This document shows positions 40,696 to 49,915 of a stretch of DNA of 64,000 nucleotides, in pieces; within the stretch, counting starts at the first letter, position 1, and each line of letters begins with the position of its first letter. Source of the DNA: Dyella telluris. GTDB taxonomy: Bacteria; Pseudomonadota; Gammaproteobacteria; Xanthomonadales; Rhodanobacteraceae. The notes beneath the pieces were generated by a model, which was given only the letters and a program-made list of their open reading frames with translations, did not search any database and was not told the origin of the DNA. The position numbers and the translations under genes are program-made. The DNA lies in contig NZ_CP060412.1 in NCBI RefSeq assembly GCF_014297575.1, forward strand, positions 1 through 64,000, read 5' to 3'.

Positions 40696-41921
40696 AGGTA
40701 CTCGTGCTCACCAACCTGTTCCCATCGCCATGGGACCCGTTGCGCAGTCCGTTCAACCGCCAGCAGTTCGAACGCCTGGGCGAACGGCATCAGGTGGACG
40801 TTATCACCGCAGTGGATTTCCGCGAACGCTTTGGCCGCCAGCGCAAACCCTTCCGTGCGGAAAATGTGCGCACCGATCACTTTGTGTTCTTCTATCCGCC
40901 GCTGATCGGCCGCTCGCTGCACGCCGCCAGCTGGCTGCTCTCCCTGCTCGGCCAGAAATGGCGACGACTGCGCCGGGCCAGCTACGACTGCATGCTGCTG
41001 AGCTGGGGTTACCCCGATGCCGCTGCCGCGGGCTGGCTGGCCCGGCGCCTTGGCATTCCCTACGTGGTGAAGGTGCACGGCTCCGATCTCAACGTCAAAG
41101 CGGAACAAGCCTGGGTAAGGCCGCAGATCCGCCATGCGCTGTGTGGCGCGCAAGCCGTGGTGGCGGTGAGCCAGGCGCTGGCCGACAAGGCCGTGGCGAT
41201 GGGCGTCGATCCCACCCGAGTGCATGTGCTGTACAACGGCGTCGAACCTTCACTGTTCCACCCCGGTTCGCTGAGCGACGCGCGTGCGAAACTGTCATTG
41301 CCGCAGGACGAACGCATCCTGCTCTACGTCGGCAACCTGAAAGACACCAAGGGCTGCCTCGACCTGCTCAACGCTTTCCCCCACGTGCTGCTGAACCAGC
41401 CCGACGCCAACTTGCTCTTCGTCGGCTCCGGCCCCTGCCGCGATGCCCTGCTGCAACGTGCCGCCGCCCTTGGCTGCCAGGATCGCGTGCGCCTGGTCGG
41501 CGCCATCGAACACGACGCCCTCGGCGACTGGTTCCGCGCCGCCGATGTGCTTTGCCTCCCCAGCCACAACGAAGGCGTACCCAACGTCATCCTCGAAGCC
41601 ATGGCCTGCGGCACCCCCGCTGTCGCCACCCGCGTGGGCGGCATACCCGAAGTACTGCCCGAACACGCCGGCATCCTCGTCAACGTCCGCGACCGCATCG
41701 GCCTCGAAGGTGCGCTTGTCGATGCGCTGGGCAAGTCATGGGACAGCGCGCATATCGCGAGCCATGCGGCGCGCTTCCGCTGGGACGAGAACATCCAGGA
41801 GCTGAGTGATGTGCTGGAGGAGGCGGCCATGAGTCGGGTAAAGCCAGATGAAAAGCGAAAGCCGAAGGCTTCGAAAGCAAACAAACCCCTCGATCACGTA
41901 GCCGCAAAGAACTCACCGTGA
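40686..41921 (+). CDS. Family 4 glycosyltransferase
   Basis: The product is 411 residues with a GT-B fold. It starts RLKVLVLTNLFPSPWDPLRSPF, a pattern common to the WcaL/TuaC-like group. The donor-site motif is EGVPNVILEAMACGTPAVATRVGGIPE. The C-terminal 35 residues are lysine/proline rich and lie beyond the fold. ATG 40686 sits inside the end of the previous gene; GTG 40677 is another possible start. It is the last gene of the long + strand run that began with the NRPS-PKS. The repeat-rich region follows. Confidence 0.9.
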   Translation: MRLKVLVLTNLFPSPWDPLRSPFNRQQFERLGERHQVDVITAVDFRERFGRQRKPFRAENVRTDHFVFFYPPLIGRSLHAASWLLSLLGQKWRRLRRASYDCMLLSWGYPDAAAAGWLARRLGIPYVVKVHGSDLNVKAEQAWVRPQIRHALCGAQAVVAVSQALADKAVAMGVDPTRVHVLYNGVEPSLFHPGSLSDARAKLSLPQDERILLYVGNLKDTKGCLDLLNAFPHVLLNQPDANLLFVGSGPCRDALLQRAAALGCQDRVRLVGAIEHDALGDWFRAADVLCLPSHNEGVPNVILEAMACGTPAVATRVGGIPEVLPEHAGILVNVRDRIGLEGALVDALGKSWDSAHIASHAARFRWDENIQELSDVLEEAAMSRVKPDEKRKPKASKANKPLDHVAAKNSP

Positions 41922-41925
41922 AGTC

Positions 41926-42371
41926 TTAAGCCCTCATCGCTTCGGAGCGTTGCGAAGAGCTTTGAGGTACCCGCTGTGTCCCACGGGACTAGCTTCGCGT
42001 CGTAGAGGCGAAGGTTGTCACGCAACCATGTTCCTAACCCGTTCGGGCTTATTCCATCGGAATGCTGTCAGCTCTTCAGGCCATTTCTTTGGGTTACTTT
42101 TGACGCGAAGCTAATCCCCGTGGGACTTTTGGGCCAGCAAAGAAAAGTGACTCGGCCTTCGGCAGAAGGTCGAAACGCCCCCTGCGTAAGCGGCCCGGTC
42201 GCGGGAACGCGCGAAACCAAAGGCCAGGAGCAAAGACCCAGAGCAAAGTCACTGGATGACCCGCCCTTCGGCGGTTGAACAGCGCCTCCTGCTTTCGCAG
42301 GAATGACGAGCGGGGGACGGCGAGGCAAGGTTGGCCCCTCACCCCAACCCTCTCCCCGGAGGGGAGAGGGA
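41926..42371. repeat. Intergenic repeat module, copy 1
   Basis: The stretch from TTAAGCCCTCATCGCTTCGG to GGGGAGAGGG is non-coding and matches 50367-50748 in the same orientation over most of its length. Shared blocks include TTTGGGTTACTTTT, GGGCCAGCAAA with AAAAGTGACTC, GCGTAAGCGGCCCG, and AGCAAAGTCACTGGAT. The end is a CCCTCTCCCC/GGGGAGAGGG hairpin (42348-42370). Related elements are frequent in Xanthomonadales intergenic DNA. This copy carries two short inserts missing from copy 2, described separately. Confidence 0.75.
41979..42125. repeat. Complementary 23/24-base insert pair inside copy 1
   Basis: TCCCACGGGACTAGCTTCGCGTC at 41979-42001 has a nearly exact reverse complement at 42102-42125, with one mismatch and one one-base indel. 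Both are absent at the matching positions of the second module copy near 50418 and 50520. Together they could fold into a long stem enclosing 100 bases. Confidence 0.6.
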
Positions 42372-42415
42372 GTAAAGGAAGCGCGCGAAGACGCCCGGCG
42401 CGCAGCCCCACATCA

Positions 42416-44521
42416 CTACTTATCCGACACCGTCGTCACCACCTCCGCCGGCGTCACTGCCCGATCTCCAAACATTCCCTCCATCCCGCGCCTAACCCCA
42501 ACCCGCGGCACCCAACCCAGCACATCCCTCGCCACGCGCTGGTCAAAATTCGCCAGGGGCCGCAACGACCTCACGCGATAGCGCGTCAACGGCACGCTCC
42601 GCCGCATCAATTTGCCCAGCCCTTCCACGCCAACCGCCAGCGACAGCAGCAACCACGTCGGCCAGCGCATCAGGCGCAGATCCGCGCCGCGCTTGCGCCG
42701 CACGCCATCCAGGTATTCGCCCTGCGTCACGGTGGCCGGATCCACCACGTGCACGACCTGCCCGACGGCAGCAGGTGTCTGCGCTGCCAGCAGCAATGCA
42801 TCCACCACGTCATCGACATACACCAGCGGCAGTGTCTGCGCGGGCGAACCGACCGCAATCCAGCGTCCTGCAATACCCAGCGTGCCGTTGGGCGTGGTGT
42901 TCTCCGAGCCCGGCCCGATGATCTGCCCAGGACGGATCACCACGGCCGGCAGGCCGTGCTCGCGAATCGCTTCACGCACATAGGTTTCGGCCACCAGCTT
43001 GGTCTGCGTGTAACTGCCGCGCCAATCCGGATGTGGCTCCAGCGCCGACGATTCGTTCATGGCCACCGAGGGATCGCGCCCGGCGTGATCGAGCACACTC
43101 ATGGAGCTGACGTAGACCAGCTTCTGCGTGCCGTGGCGCAGGCAGGCATCCACCACGTTGCGCGTGCCCCATACCGTGCCGGCCTCGAATTCGCGCGGAC
43201 CACCGCCCATCGCGGCGCCCACGTGGTAGACCACGCCAACGCCCTGCACCGCGTGATCCACGATACGTGGGTCACCGAGGTCGCCGATGACCACCTGCTG
43301 GACAGCAGACGAAAGCCGCGGATCTGCACGGCGCACCAGTACGCGCACGCTCTGGCCACGTCGACGCAAGGCGTTGACCAGGGTGCGACCGAGGAAACCT
43401 GCCGCGCCGGTAACGAGTACATCCGCCGGTTCCAGCGCAGCAAAACGTGCCTCCAATTCCTGGCGACGCTCGTCGTCGGCCTGACGGCACGCCGCTTCCA
43501 TCAGGGCGACCGGGCGCCGGCCGTCTTCAGCGCTGACGGGCGGCGCCTTGCCTTCGAGCAGCGAACGCGCAAAGGCCTCCGCGCCGGACTGGATGCCGGG
43601 CGACGGCCGCAGCCTGCCGGTGGCGAAGCGCAGTACGTTCCACGGAATGCGGAACACGTCGCGCACGGCGTCGAAGAACGCATTCATGACGATGCCGATG
43701 AACTTCGGACCGGGCAACACGCGGCGCACGTGACAGACCTGCAGGAAGCGGTCGATCTCGATCACGCCCTGGGTCCCCTGCACCACGATGCGGTTGAGCA
43801 TCGGCCGGATGTTCCACGACAACATGATCCGCCCGGCACCTTGCGCGCAGTTCGCAAAGGCCTGCCACTCGTCGAACTTCAGCGTGCTCGAGCGCCCGGT
43901 GGAGCGGTAGCGAATGTCCACCTGGTCGATCTGGCCAAGAAAGGCCTCCAGCGTGTACAGCCCATGCACACCCAGGTCGCGGAACGGATAAGAACCCTGC
44001 GTCACCATCGCCGGCAACGGACCACCGGCATACGGCGGGTAGTCGGAGCTGCGCCACACGTCCACCGCAACCAGGTCGCCACAGGCGCCGGAAGCCACCA
44101 GCGCTTTGGCGCGCATGATCATCGGATCGAACAGGTCCGAATGGTCCACCGACAGCACCAGGCCCTTCTCCCTGGCCTTGGCGATCATCGCATCGCACTC
44201 GGCCACGGAATCGGCCATGGGCTTTTCGACGAACACGTGGCAGCCCATATCCATGGCGCGCAGTGTCAGCGCGCAGTGGCTCGACGGCGGTGTGAGGATG
44301 AAGATGGCCTGCGGCTGTCGCGCGCCCAGCTCCCCGAGATCGGACGTCACCAGGTCGATGTCGTACGTTTTCGCCAAGCGCTGTGCCGCGTCGCGATCCA
44401 GATCGCAGATGCCGACAATCTCCACCTCGGCAAGGCGCTTGAGCGCCTCGATGTGGTAACGCGCCACGTAACCTGCGCCGACGATGCCGACGCGCAACCG
44501 CTTGTCCATGGAAACACTCAT
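42416..44521 (-). CDS. Fused Gfo/Idh/MocA oxidoreductase and extended-SDR epimerase/dehydratase
   Basis: This 701-residue protein carries two complete enzymes. Residues about 8-345 are a Gfo/Idh/MocA dehydrogenase, with NAD-binding GIVGAGYVARYH and the EKP signature in HVFVEKPMADS. Residues about 372-690 are an extended short-chain dehydrogenase, with VTGAAGFLGRTLV, SSMSVLDHAG and the active-site pair in GSYTQTKLVAE. The two normally occur as separate proteins acting on nucleotide sugars or polyols, so the fusion suggests consecutive steps in a sugar modification. It starts with an ATGA overlap to the glycosyltransferase upstream. I see no internal stop or frameshift; the fusion is continuous in one frame. 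Confidence 0.9.
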   Translation of the reverse strand: MSVSMDKRLRVGIVGAGYVARYHIEALKRLAEVEIVGICDLDRDAAQRLAKTYDIDLVTSDLGELGARQPQAIFILTPPSSHCALTLRAMDMGCHVFVEKPMADSVAECDAMIAKAREKGLVLSVDHSDLFDPMIMRAKALVASGACGDLVAVDVWRSSDYPPYAGGPLPAMVTQGSYPFRDLGVHGLYTLEAFLGQIDQVDIRYRSTGRSSTLKFDEWQAFANCAQGAGRIMLSWNIRPMLNRIVVQGTQGVIEIDRFLQVCHVRRVLPGPKFIGIVMNAFFDAVRDVFRIPWNVLRFATGRLRPSPGIQSGAEAFARSLLEGKAPPVSAEDGRRPVALMEAACRQADDERRQELEARFAALEPADVLVTGAAGFLGRTLVNALRRRGQSVRVLVRRADPRLSSAVQQVVIGDLGDPRIVDHAVQGVGVVYHVGAAMGGGPREFEAGTVWGTRNVVDACLRHGTQKLVYVSSMSVLDHAGRDPSVAMNESSALEPHPDWRGSYTQTKLVAETYVREAIREHGLPAVVIRPGQIIGPGSENTTPNGTLGIAGRWIAVGSPAQTLPLVYVDDVVDALLLAAQTPAAVGQVVHVVDPATVTQGEYLDGVRRKRGADLRLMRWPTWLLLSLAVGVEGLGKLMRRSVPLTRYRVRSLRPLANFDQRVARDVLGWVPRVGVRRGMEGMFGDRAVTPAEVVTTVSDK

Positions 44522-45708
44522 CCCGATACCTGACGATCAGCCAGCGTCATATCCGCCGCGGCAAGTGACGTGGCGACTTCGCGCAACACATCCTCCACAC
44601 GGCGGTCCCAGGTCTGGTCGGCTACCGAGGCCATGCGTTCGGAAGCACCCTTTGCGGGGCCGTCCGCGATGGCCTGGTCCAGTCCGGCCAGGAAATCTTC
44701 ATGTCCATCGGCAATGCGCACCAGCGACGCGAAGCGCGCGATCTCCGGATTGCTCACCGCCACGATGGGTTTGCCCGTGGCGAGGTACTCGCGCAGCTTG
44801 AGCGGATTGGCGTTCTCCACTTGCCGGTTGCGCCGGTAAGGGATGATGGCCACGTCGAATGCCTTGGCCCATGCCGGCAAGCTGGCGTACGGCTGCGCGC
44901 CCACCAGGATGACGTTGGACAACGCCTCCAGCTCGGGCACCTTGATCGCGGCGTAGCCCACCAGCAGGAAGGTCCAGTGCGGGCGTGACCGGGCGAGAAA
45001 GGCGATCAGCTCCACGTCGATCCATTCATGGATCGAGCCGAAGTAGCCCACCACCTGGCCCGGAAAATCACGGACCAGGTCGGGTACCTGGGTGGCCGGG
45101 TCCGAGGCCTGGGCGAACAGCGCCGCGTCTACGCCATGCGGTGAATAGCGCGTCTGCGGATTCTGCGCCTGCTTGGTAGCCACCAGCGCGGGCGGCGCGA
45201 CGAAAACGATGTCGGCAGCCCGGGTAAGTGCGAGGTCGCTGGCGGCGATCACCGGTGCATCCACACCGGGATGCGCCGCATAGTCGTCAATGCAGTAGTA
45301 GACGCAGAAGCTTTCTCCCAGCCGCCGCGCAAGGAAACCCGGATGCGGCGTGACAAACCAGGAAATGCGCTGGCGCGAGCCAAGCACGCGCATGGCACGT
45401 CGCAACGCCCACTGGCTGAACAGGCGGTTGAACAGCGGTACCCCGGGCACGCGACGGAATGGCAACTGCGGCACGGTGCAGTGCCACAACTGGCCTTCCA
45501 CGCGCTGCGGTGCGCGCAGTGCCTCACGCAGTTTGCGCCAGGCGCGGCGAAGATCGCGGCCGCTGGCCTGCGGTGCGCGCATGCCCGGCGAATCCACGTA
45601 AAGCACGGGCATCTTCGCTGCCAGACGCTGGGCAACGTGATGGCTGCTCGTGCGGTTTTCGGCAAACCAGTCGTTGCCGAAATAGACGACACCGTACCGC
45701 TCTAGCAT
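44518..45708 (-). CDS. Glycosyltransferase, GT-B fold (family 4/TuaH-like)
   Basis: The product is 396 residues. The N-terminus MLERYGVVYFGNDWFAENRTSSHHVA and LGESFCVYYCIDDYAAHPG are typical of the TuaH/WcaI-like glycosyltransferase group. The donor-binding half has VVGYFGSIHEWIDVEL, VILVGAQPYASLPAW and IIPYRRNRQVENANPLKLREYLATGKPIVA. ATG 45708 follows GGAGG at four bases; a longer open frame to 45957 overlaps the divergent promoter region and was rejected. It overlaps the fused oxidoreductase gene by four bases. Confidence 0.87.
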   Translation of the reverse strand: MLERYGVVYFGNDWFAENRTSSHHVAQRLAAKMPVLYVDSPGMRAPQASGRDLRRAWRKLREALRAPQRVEGQLWHCTVPQLPFRRVPGVPLFNRLFSQWALRRAMRVLGSRQRISWFVTPHPGFLARRLGESFCVYYCIDDYAAHPGVDAPVIAASDLALTRAADIVFVAPPALVATKQAQNPQTRYSPHGVDAALFAQASDPATQVPDLVRDFPGQVVGYFGSIHEWIDVELIAFLARSRPHWTFLLVGYAAIKVPELEALSNVILVGAQPYASLPAWAKAFDVAIIPYRRNRQVENANPLKLREYLATGKPIVAVSNPEIARFASLVRIADGHEDFLAGLDQAIADGPAKGASERMASVADQTWDRRVEDVLREVATSLAAADMTLADRQVSG

Positions 45709-46069
45709 GCCGCCTCCGGTGCAATGGCCGGATGCGAGATCGCCATGGCCTGTCCCCTGTCCCGATTGATCACGCAAACTGAACGCTGCCGTCCGAACGG
45801 CCCGCTCTGCCGGCGCCTGGTGACGCAGTGGCCCGGCTTCCTGTCGACACGATGAGACTAGCCCAACGCCCGGCGCGCTCCCATCCGTCGAATTGCCAAG
45901 GCAATTCCCGAAAAACGGCCGTTTTTTGCTGGCCTGGCACGTCCGCGGTCTGCCCACCCTCGACCTATCGGCCGTTCGTCATAGCCTGTCGGTGGCATGG
46001 GGTACTGACTATGTGCTCAATGGATATCGCCGCCACTTGGCGACACAGTGGTCACCGGAGGAACGGCGT
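45709..46069. other. Divergent intergenic region with open upstream frame
   Basis: The segment lies between the - strand glycosyltransferase and the + strand deacetylase. The deacetylase frame stays open back to a TTG at 45893, but codon use there is less GC-biased and no ribosome site is evident. It probably holds divergent promoters; I could not place them. Confidence 0.4.
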
Positions 46070-46756
46070 TTGCCGGGCTTCCGCGAACGCCTCCTTCTCA
46101 TCCTTTCCGTGCGCAAGGTCGTCATGACGCTTCGACCGAAAAAGATGCAATTGCTGCGGTGCCTGCCACACGGGGTGGTGTCCACGCGCGCGCCTCGCGA
46201 GCAGAAGTCGCTGTACCTGACTTTCGACGACGGCCCGCATCCCGACCACACGCCGGCACTGCTGGAATTGTTGCGGGCCTATGGCGCCAAGGCGACGTTC
46301 TTCCTGATCGGGCGGGAGGCGGAGCGCTATCCGCAGCTGGTGGAGCGCATCGTTGAAGAGGGGCACGTGCTCGGCAACCACTCCTACAGCCACCCGATGT
46401 TCGATGCGCTGACGCACACCGAGCAATGGGTGGAAGTGGAGCGTACCGACGAAGTGCTCTCCAGCTTCGACGGGCGCCAGTACCACGGCTTCCGTCCGCC
46501 GCGCGGCGTGTTCTCGCTGCTGCTGACGCTGCGCTTTGCGCTCAGTCGTCGCCAGCTGACCTACTGGTCGTATGACACGCTGGATTACCAGGGTCGCGAG
46601 CCCGACGAGCTGGCCAACCGCCTGCGCGCGCAGCCACCACGCGCCGGCGACGTGATGCTGATGCACGACGACAGCGACTGCTCGCTACGCATGCTCGAAC
46701 AGCTGCTCCCCGAATGGATGGAGCATGGTTTCACTTTTCGCGCCCTGCCAGCCTGA
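46070..46756 (+). CDS. Polysaccharide deacetylase (NodB domain)
   Basis: The NodB domain has motif 1 in LYLTFDDGPHPDHTPALL, motif 2 in HVLGNHSYSHPMFDAL (HxxxH), motif 3 in FRPPRGVFS and the C-terminal leucine/histidine motif in DVMLMHDDS. This metal-dependent set is complete, so deacetylase activity is likely. The start is uncertain. TTG 46070 has GGAGGA seven bases upstream, giving 228 residues; ATG 46124 gives 210 residues; the frame is open to 45893. No signal peptide is evident in any version. It heads the + strand run 46-49.8 kb. Confidence 0.83.
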   Translation: MPGFRERLLLILSVRKVVMTLRPKKMQLLRCLPHGVVSTRAPREQKSLYLTFDDGPHPDHTPALLELLRAYGAKATFFLIGREAERYPQLVERIVEEGHVLGNHSYSHPMFDALTHTEQWVEVERTDEVLSSFDGRQYHGFRPPRGVFSLLLTLRFALSRRQLTYWSYDTLDYQGREPDELANRLRAQPPRAGDVMLMHDDSDCSLRMLEQLLPEWMEHGFTFRALPA

Positions 46757-46822
46757 GTCCCAGGCAGGGCGTCGCGCGGCAGATCACGCCCGAACGTGGT
46801 CGCTGCACACAGGGGATCTGTG

Positions 46823-48070
46823 ATGAATCAAACCATCGTCATCGCGCTACTGGGCCTGGTTGTGCTGGCGGCGCTGTTCTGTGCCGTTGCGTGGATGGCC
46901 ATCCGCTCGCGCAACATGCAAGTGTGGCTGGGAAGCTACCTGCGACGCAAGCCGCGCCCCGCCGTCAACGGCCCTACCCACGTGATGTTCTGTTTCGTGG
47001 ATCACTACGAACCGGCCTGGGGCCGCGTGGACCTGGAAACCCAGCGGCAGCGCGTGGACCGCTGGTACCGTGACTACCCCGCGATGGCATCGCGCCACCG
47101 TGACGCCGATGGGCGTCCGCCGCAGCACAGCTTCTTCTATCCGGAGGAGGAGTACCTGCCGGAACACCTGGACAAGATCGCCGGACTCTGTGCGGATGGC
47201 TATGGCGAGATCGAGATTCACCTCCATCACGACAACGACACGGCTGACAACTTCTGCACCACCATCTCGCGCTTCAATGAGCTGCTGCATGCACGACACG
47301 GCGCGCTGTCACGCGACCGCAAGACAGGACAACTTCGCTTTGGCTTCATACACGGCAACTGGTCACTGGACAATTCGCGCGCCGATGGCCGCTGGTGTGG
47401 CCTCAACAACGAACTGATCCTGCTGCGCGAGCTGGGCTGCTACGCCGACTTCACCCTGCCCTCCGCCCCCAGCGAAACGCAGACGCGCGCCATCAATGCC
47501 ATCTACTACGCCACCGACGATCCCTGCCATCCCAAATCGCACAACACCGGTACGCCGGTGCGTGTGGGCGGCCATGCCAGCGGCGACCTGATGATCGTGC
47601 AAGGCCCGCTCGGACTGGACTGGAAGCGCCGGCGCAAGCTGATCATGCCGCGCATCGAAAACTCGGACGTGCGCCACAGCTGCCCACCCACGCCGGAGCG
47701 TGTGGACGCGTGGGTGCGTACCGGCATTCATGTGGAAGGCCGGCCGGAGTGGATCTTCATCAAGATCCACACGCACGGCACGCAGGAACGCGACATGGAT
47801 ACCCTGCTCGGCGATCCCATGCATGCCATGCACGATCACCTGGAGAAGGTCTACAACGACGGCAGCCAGTACGTTCTCCACTACGTCACCTCACGCGAGA
47901 TGTACAACATCATCAAGGCTGCCGAAGCCGGCATGGAGGGCAACCCCCATCGCTACCGCGACTTCGAGCTGGCTCCTCCCCCCGGTGTCACCAAATGGAC
48001 CAACCCGCTTCCGGCTGGCCAAGTGCGTGAGCCCGAAGTGGTCGCTGGTGGCGGGCGGAGCGTGGAGTAA
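46823..48070 (+). CDS. WalW-like protein of EPS loci, function unknown
   Basis: The product is 415 residues. One N-terminal membrane helix (IALLGLVVLAALFCAVAWMAI) anchors a large domain that begins THVMFCFVDHYEPAWG and contains clustered metal-ligand-like residues in EIEIHLHHDNDTADNF, RFGFIHGNWSLDNS and IKIHTHGTQERDMD. The pattern recalls WalW-type proteins and, remotely, deacetylase folds, which also place Asp/His ligands on strand ends. I am not certain of the family. ATG 46823 follows AGGGGA. It lies between a deacetylase and a methyltransferase gene, consistent with polymer modification. Confidence 0.7.
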   Translation: MNQTIVIALLGLVVLAALFCAVAWMAIRSRNMQVWLGSYLRRKPRPAVNGPTHVMFCFVDHYEPAWGRVDLETQRQRVDRWYRDYPAMASRHRDADGRPPQHSFFYPEEEYLPEHLDKIAGLCADGYGEIEIHLHHDNDTADNFCTTISRFNELLHARHGALSRDRKTGQLRFGFIHGNWSLDNSRADGRWCGLNNELILLRELGCYADFTLPSAPSETQTRAINAIYYATDDPCHPKSHNTGTPVRVGGHASGDLMIVQGPLGLDWKRRRKLIMPRIENSDVRHSCPPTPERVDAWVRTGIHVEGRPEWIFIKIHTHGTQERDMDTLLGDPMHAMHDHLEKVYNDGSQYVLHYVTSREMYNIIKAAEAGMEGNPHRYRDFELAPPPGVTKWTNPLPAGQVREPEVVAGGGRSVE

Positions 48071-48075
48071 AAGTC

Positions 48076-49020
48076 ATGCACTGGCGAGCCAAAGGCCTGC
48101 TGCAGAAGCTGCTGGGGCATATGCCCGGCGGCGAACAGGCGCACTATCTGCTGCAGAAGCGCTTCGGCGGGCTGCGCGGCTTCACCCGTGAGTTCGAGAT
48201 CAAGATGGATGACTGGCGCCTCATGGCCAGCCATCTTCATGACGCCGGCCGTCCCATTGCCGGTGCCAGGCTGTTCGAGATCGGCAGCGGCTGGTACCCC
48301 ACGTTTCCACTGGCCTGTTATCTCGGCGGTGCGAAGCAGGTGATCACGGTGGATCTCCATCGCCATCTCAAGCATGACCTGCTGCTTGAATGCGCGGACC
48401 ATCTTGCGGAGCACACGGCTTTGATCGCACAAGCCTGCAACGTGCCCGAAACGGAGGTGCAGCGTCGCCAGCGGCGACTGTCCGCACGCCTGCAGCAAGG
48501 CGACGACCTGGCGGCGGCAACCGACGGCGTAGTGATCTACCAGGCCCCGATCGATGCCTCGTGCACCGCACTACCCACCCATGGCATCGACTGCGTGTTC
48601 TCAAACAGCGTGCTCGAACACGTGGAACCGGCTGTGGTTGATGGCATCTACCGCGAGGCCATGCGCATCCTGGTGCCTGGCGGCATCATGTTCCACTCCG
48701 TCAACTGCGGTGACCACTACGCCTACGTCGACCACTCGATCAACCAGCTCAACTACCTGAAGTACTCCGATCACGACTGGCATCGCTGGGACAACGCCTT
48801 CCTGTACCAGAACCGCATGCGCGCCTACGAGTTTGTCGACCACGCCGAGGCCGCCGGCTTCGACATCGTGCTGAACACCGAATGCCCCCGCGAAAAACGC
48901 CTGGCCGAACTGGCGGCCATGCACGTTCACCCGCAGTTCGCGCACATTCCGCCGGAACGCCTGTGCGTCACCTCCATCGACTTCATCGGCCGCACCCACC
49001 TGACAGGAGCAGCAACGTGA
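48076..49020 (+). CDS. Class I SAM-dependent methyltransferase
   Basis: The product is 314 residues. SAM motif I is ARLFEIGSGWYPTFPLA (near residue 66), the acidic ribose-binding residue follows in VITVDLHRHL, and motif IV/post-II is DCVFSNSVLEHVE, then ILVPGGIMFHSVN. It probably methylates a sugar hydroxyl of the repeat unit or a biosynthetic intermediate. It starts five bases after the WalW-like gene and ends in a GTGA overlap with the GT2 gene. Confidence 0.88.
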   Translation: MHWRAKGLLQKLLGHMPGGEQAHYLLQKRFGGLRGFTREFEIKMDDWRLMASHLHDAGRPIAGARLFEIGSGWYPTFPLACYLGGAKQVITVDLHRHLKHDLLLECADHLAEHTALIAQACNVPETEVQRRQRRLSARLQQGDDLAAATDGVVIYQAPIDASCTALPTHGIDCVFSNSVLEHVEPAVVDGIYREAMRILVPGGIMFHSVNCGDHYAYVDHSINQLNYLKYSDHDWHRWDNAFLYQNRMRAYEFVDHAEAAGFDIVLNTECPREKRLAELAAMHVHPQFAHIPPERLCVTSIDFIGRTHLTGAAT

Positions 49021-49769
49021 CCCCATCCCTGGTCAGCGTAGTGATGCCCGCCTACAACGCCGCCCGGACTATCCGCGGCGCTGTGATATCGGTGCTCTCG
49101 CAGACCTACGCCTCGTGGGAACTGGTGATCGTCGACGACTGCTCTACCGACGACACGCCCAACATGATCGATGCACTGGCCGATGCCGACCAACGCATCC
49201 GCGTGCTCCACGCGCCACGCAACGCCGGGGTCGCTGCCGCGCGCAACACCGCCATCGCCGCCGCCAACGGCAGCCATATCGCCTTCCTCGACAGCGACGA
49301 CGGCTGGCATCCGCGCAAGCTGGAATGGCAGATGGAACACATGGAAGACACCCGCTCCCGTGTCAGCTACACCCCTTACGACCGGGTCACCGAAGACGGC
49401 CACCTGCTTTCGCGTGTGCAGCCGCCCGCTTCCGTCGACTACGCACAGATGCTGCGAAGCAACTACATCGGCAACCTCACCGGCCTGTACGACCGCAGCC
49501 TGGGCGACGCCGTCTTCCCCTCCGTAGGCCACGAAGATTACGTGTTCTGGCTCGACATGGTCCGCCGCGCCGGCCACGCCACCTGCGTCCCCGGCGACCA
49601 GCCGCTTGCCTACTACTGCGTGCGCGAAGGCTCCGTCTCCGCCGACAAATGGCGCGCCGCCTGCTGGCAATGGCGCATCTACCGGGATATCGCCAGGCTC
49701 AACTGGATCTCCTCCTCCCAGCACATGTGCCATTACGCGTGGGAAGCGATGAGGAAGCGGATGGTGTGA
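49017..49769 (+). CDS. Family 2 glycosyltransferase
   Basis: The product is 250 residues. It has a classical GT-A domain with SVVMPAYNAARTI, ELVIVDDCSTDDTP, GVAAARNTAIAAANG and the metal-binding FLDSDDGWHPRKLE. Close relatives are WcaA-like EPS glycosyltransferases. GTG 49017 overlaps the methyltransferase stop, with CAGGAG upstream; the open frame to 48882 lies inside the methyltransferase gene. It ends the + strand block and is followed by repeats. Confidence 0.9.
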   Translation: MTPSLVSVVMPAYNAARTIRGAVISVLSQTYASWELVIVDDCSTDDTPNMIDALADADQRIRVLHAPRNAGVAAARNTAIAAANGSHIAFLDSDDGWHPRKLEWQMEHMEDTRSRVSYTPYDRVTEDGHLLSRVQPPASVDYAQMLRSNYIGNLTGLYDRSLGDAVFPSVGHEDYVFWLDMVRRAGHATCVPGDQPLAYYCVREGSVSADKWRAACWQWRIYRDIARLNWISSSQHMCHYAWEAMRKRMV

Positions 49770-49915
49770 GTGGGGCCAGGACGTACGAGTTGCCCGGTGA
49801 GTGTTCTCCCCAGACTGACCGCTTGCAACGCGCAACCCGTTCCCGCGGAAAATCCGGGCACCTTTCTTTGTTTGATTGCGCAAATGTCTCAGGCATTCAC
49901 GCGTAGAGGCATCCC
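49770..49915. other. Non-coding lead-in to repeat region
   Basis: Nothing with gene character is visible between the GT2 stop and the first palindromic repeat. It is part of the roughly 1-kb gene-free stretch 49770-50783. Confidence 0.4.

Noticed and set aside
41922..42415. Insertion sequence remnant between GT4 and the fused oxidoreductase
   Set aside because: No transposase fragment or flanking target duplication is visible; the sequence is explained by the shared intergenic module.
42275..44533. 752-codon + strand frame opposite the fused oxidoreductase
   Set aside because: Composition is His/Arg/Gln-rich and it covers a well-supported two-domain enzyme on the minus strand.
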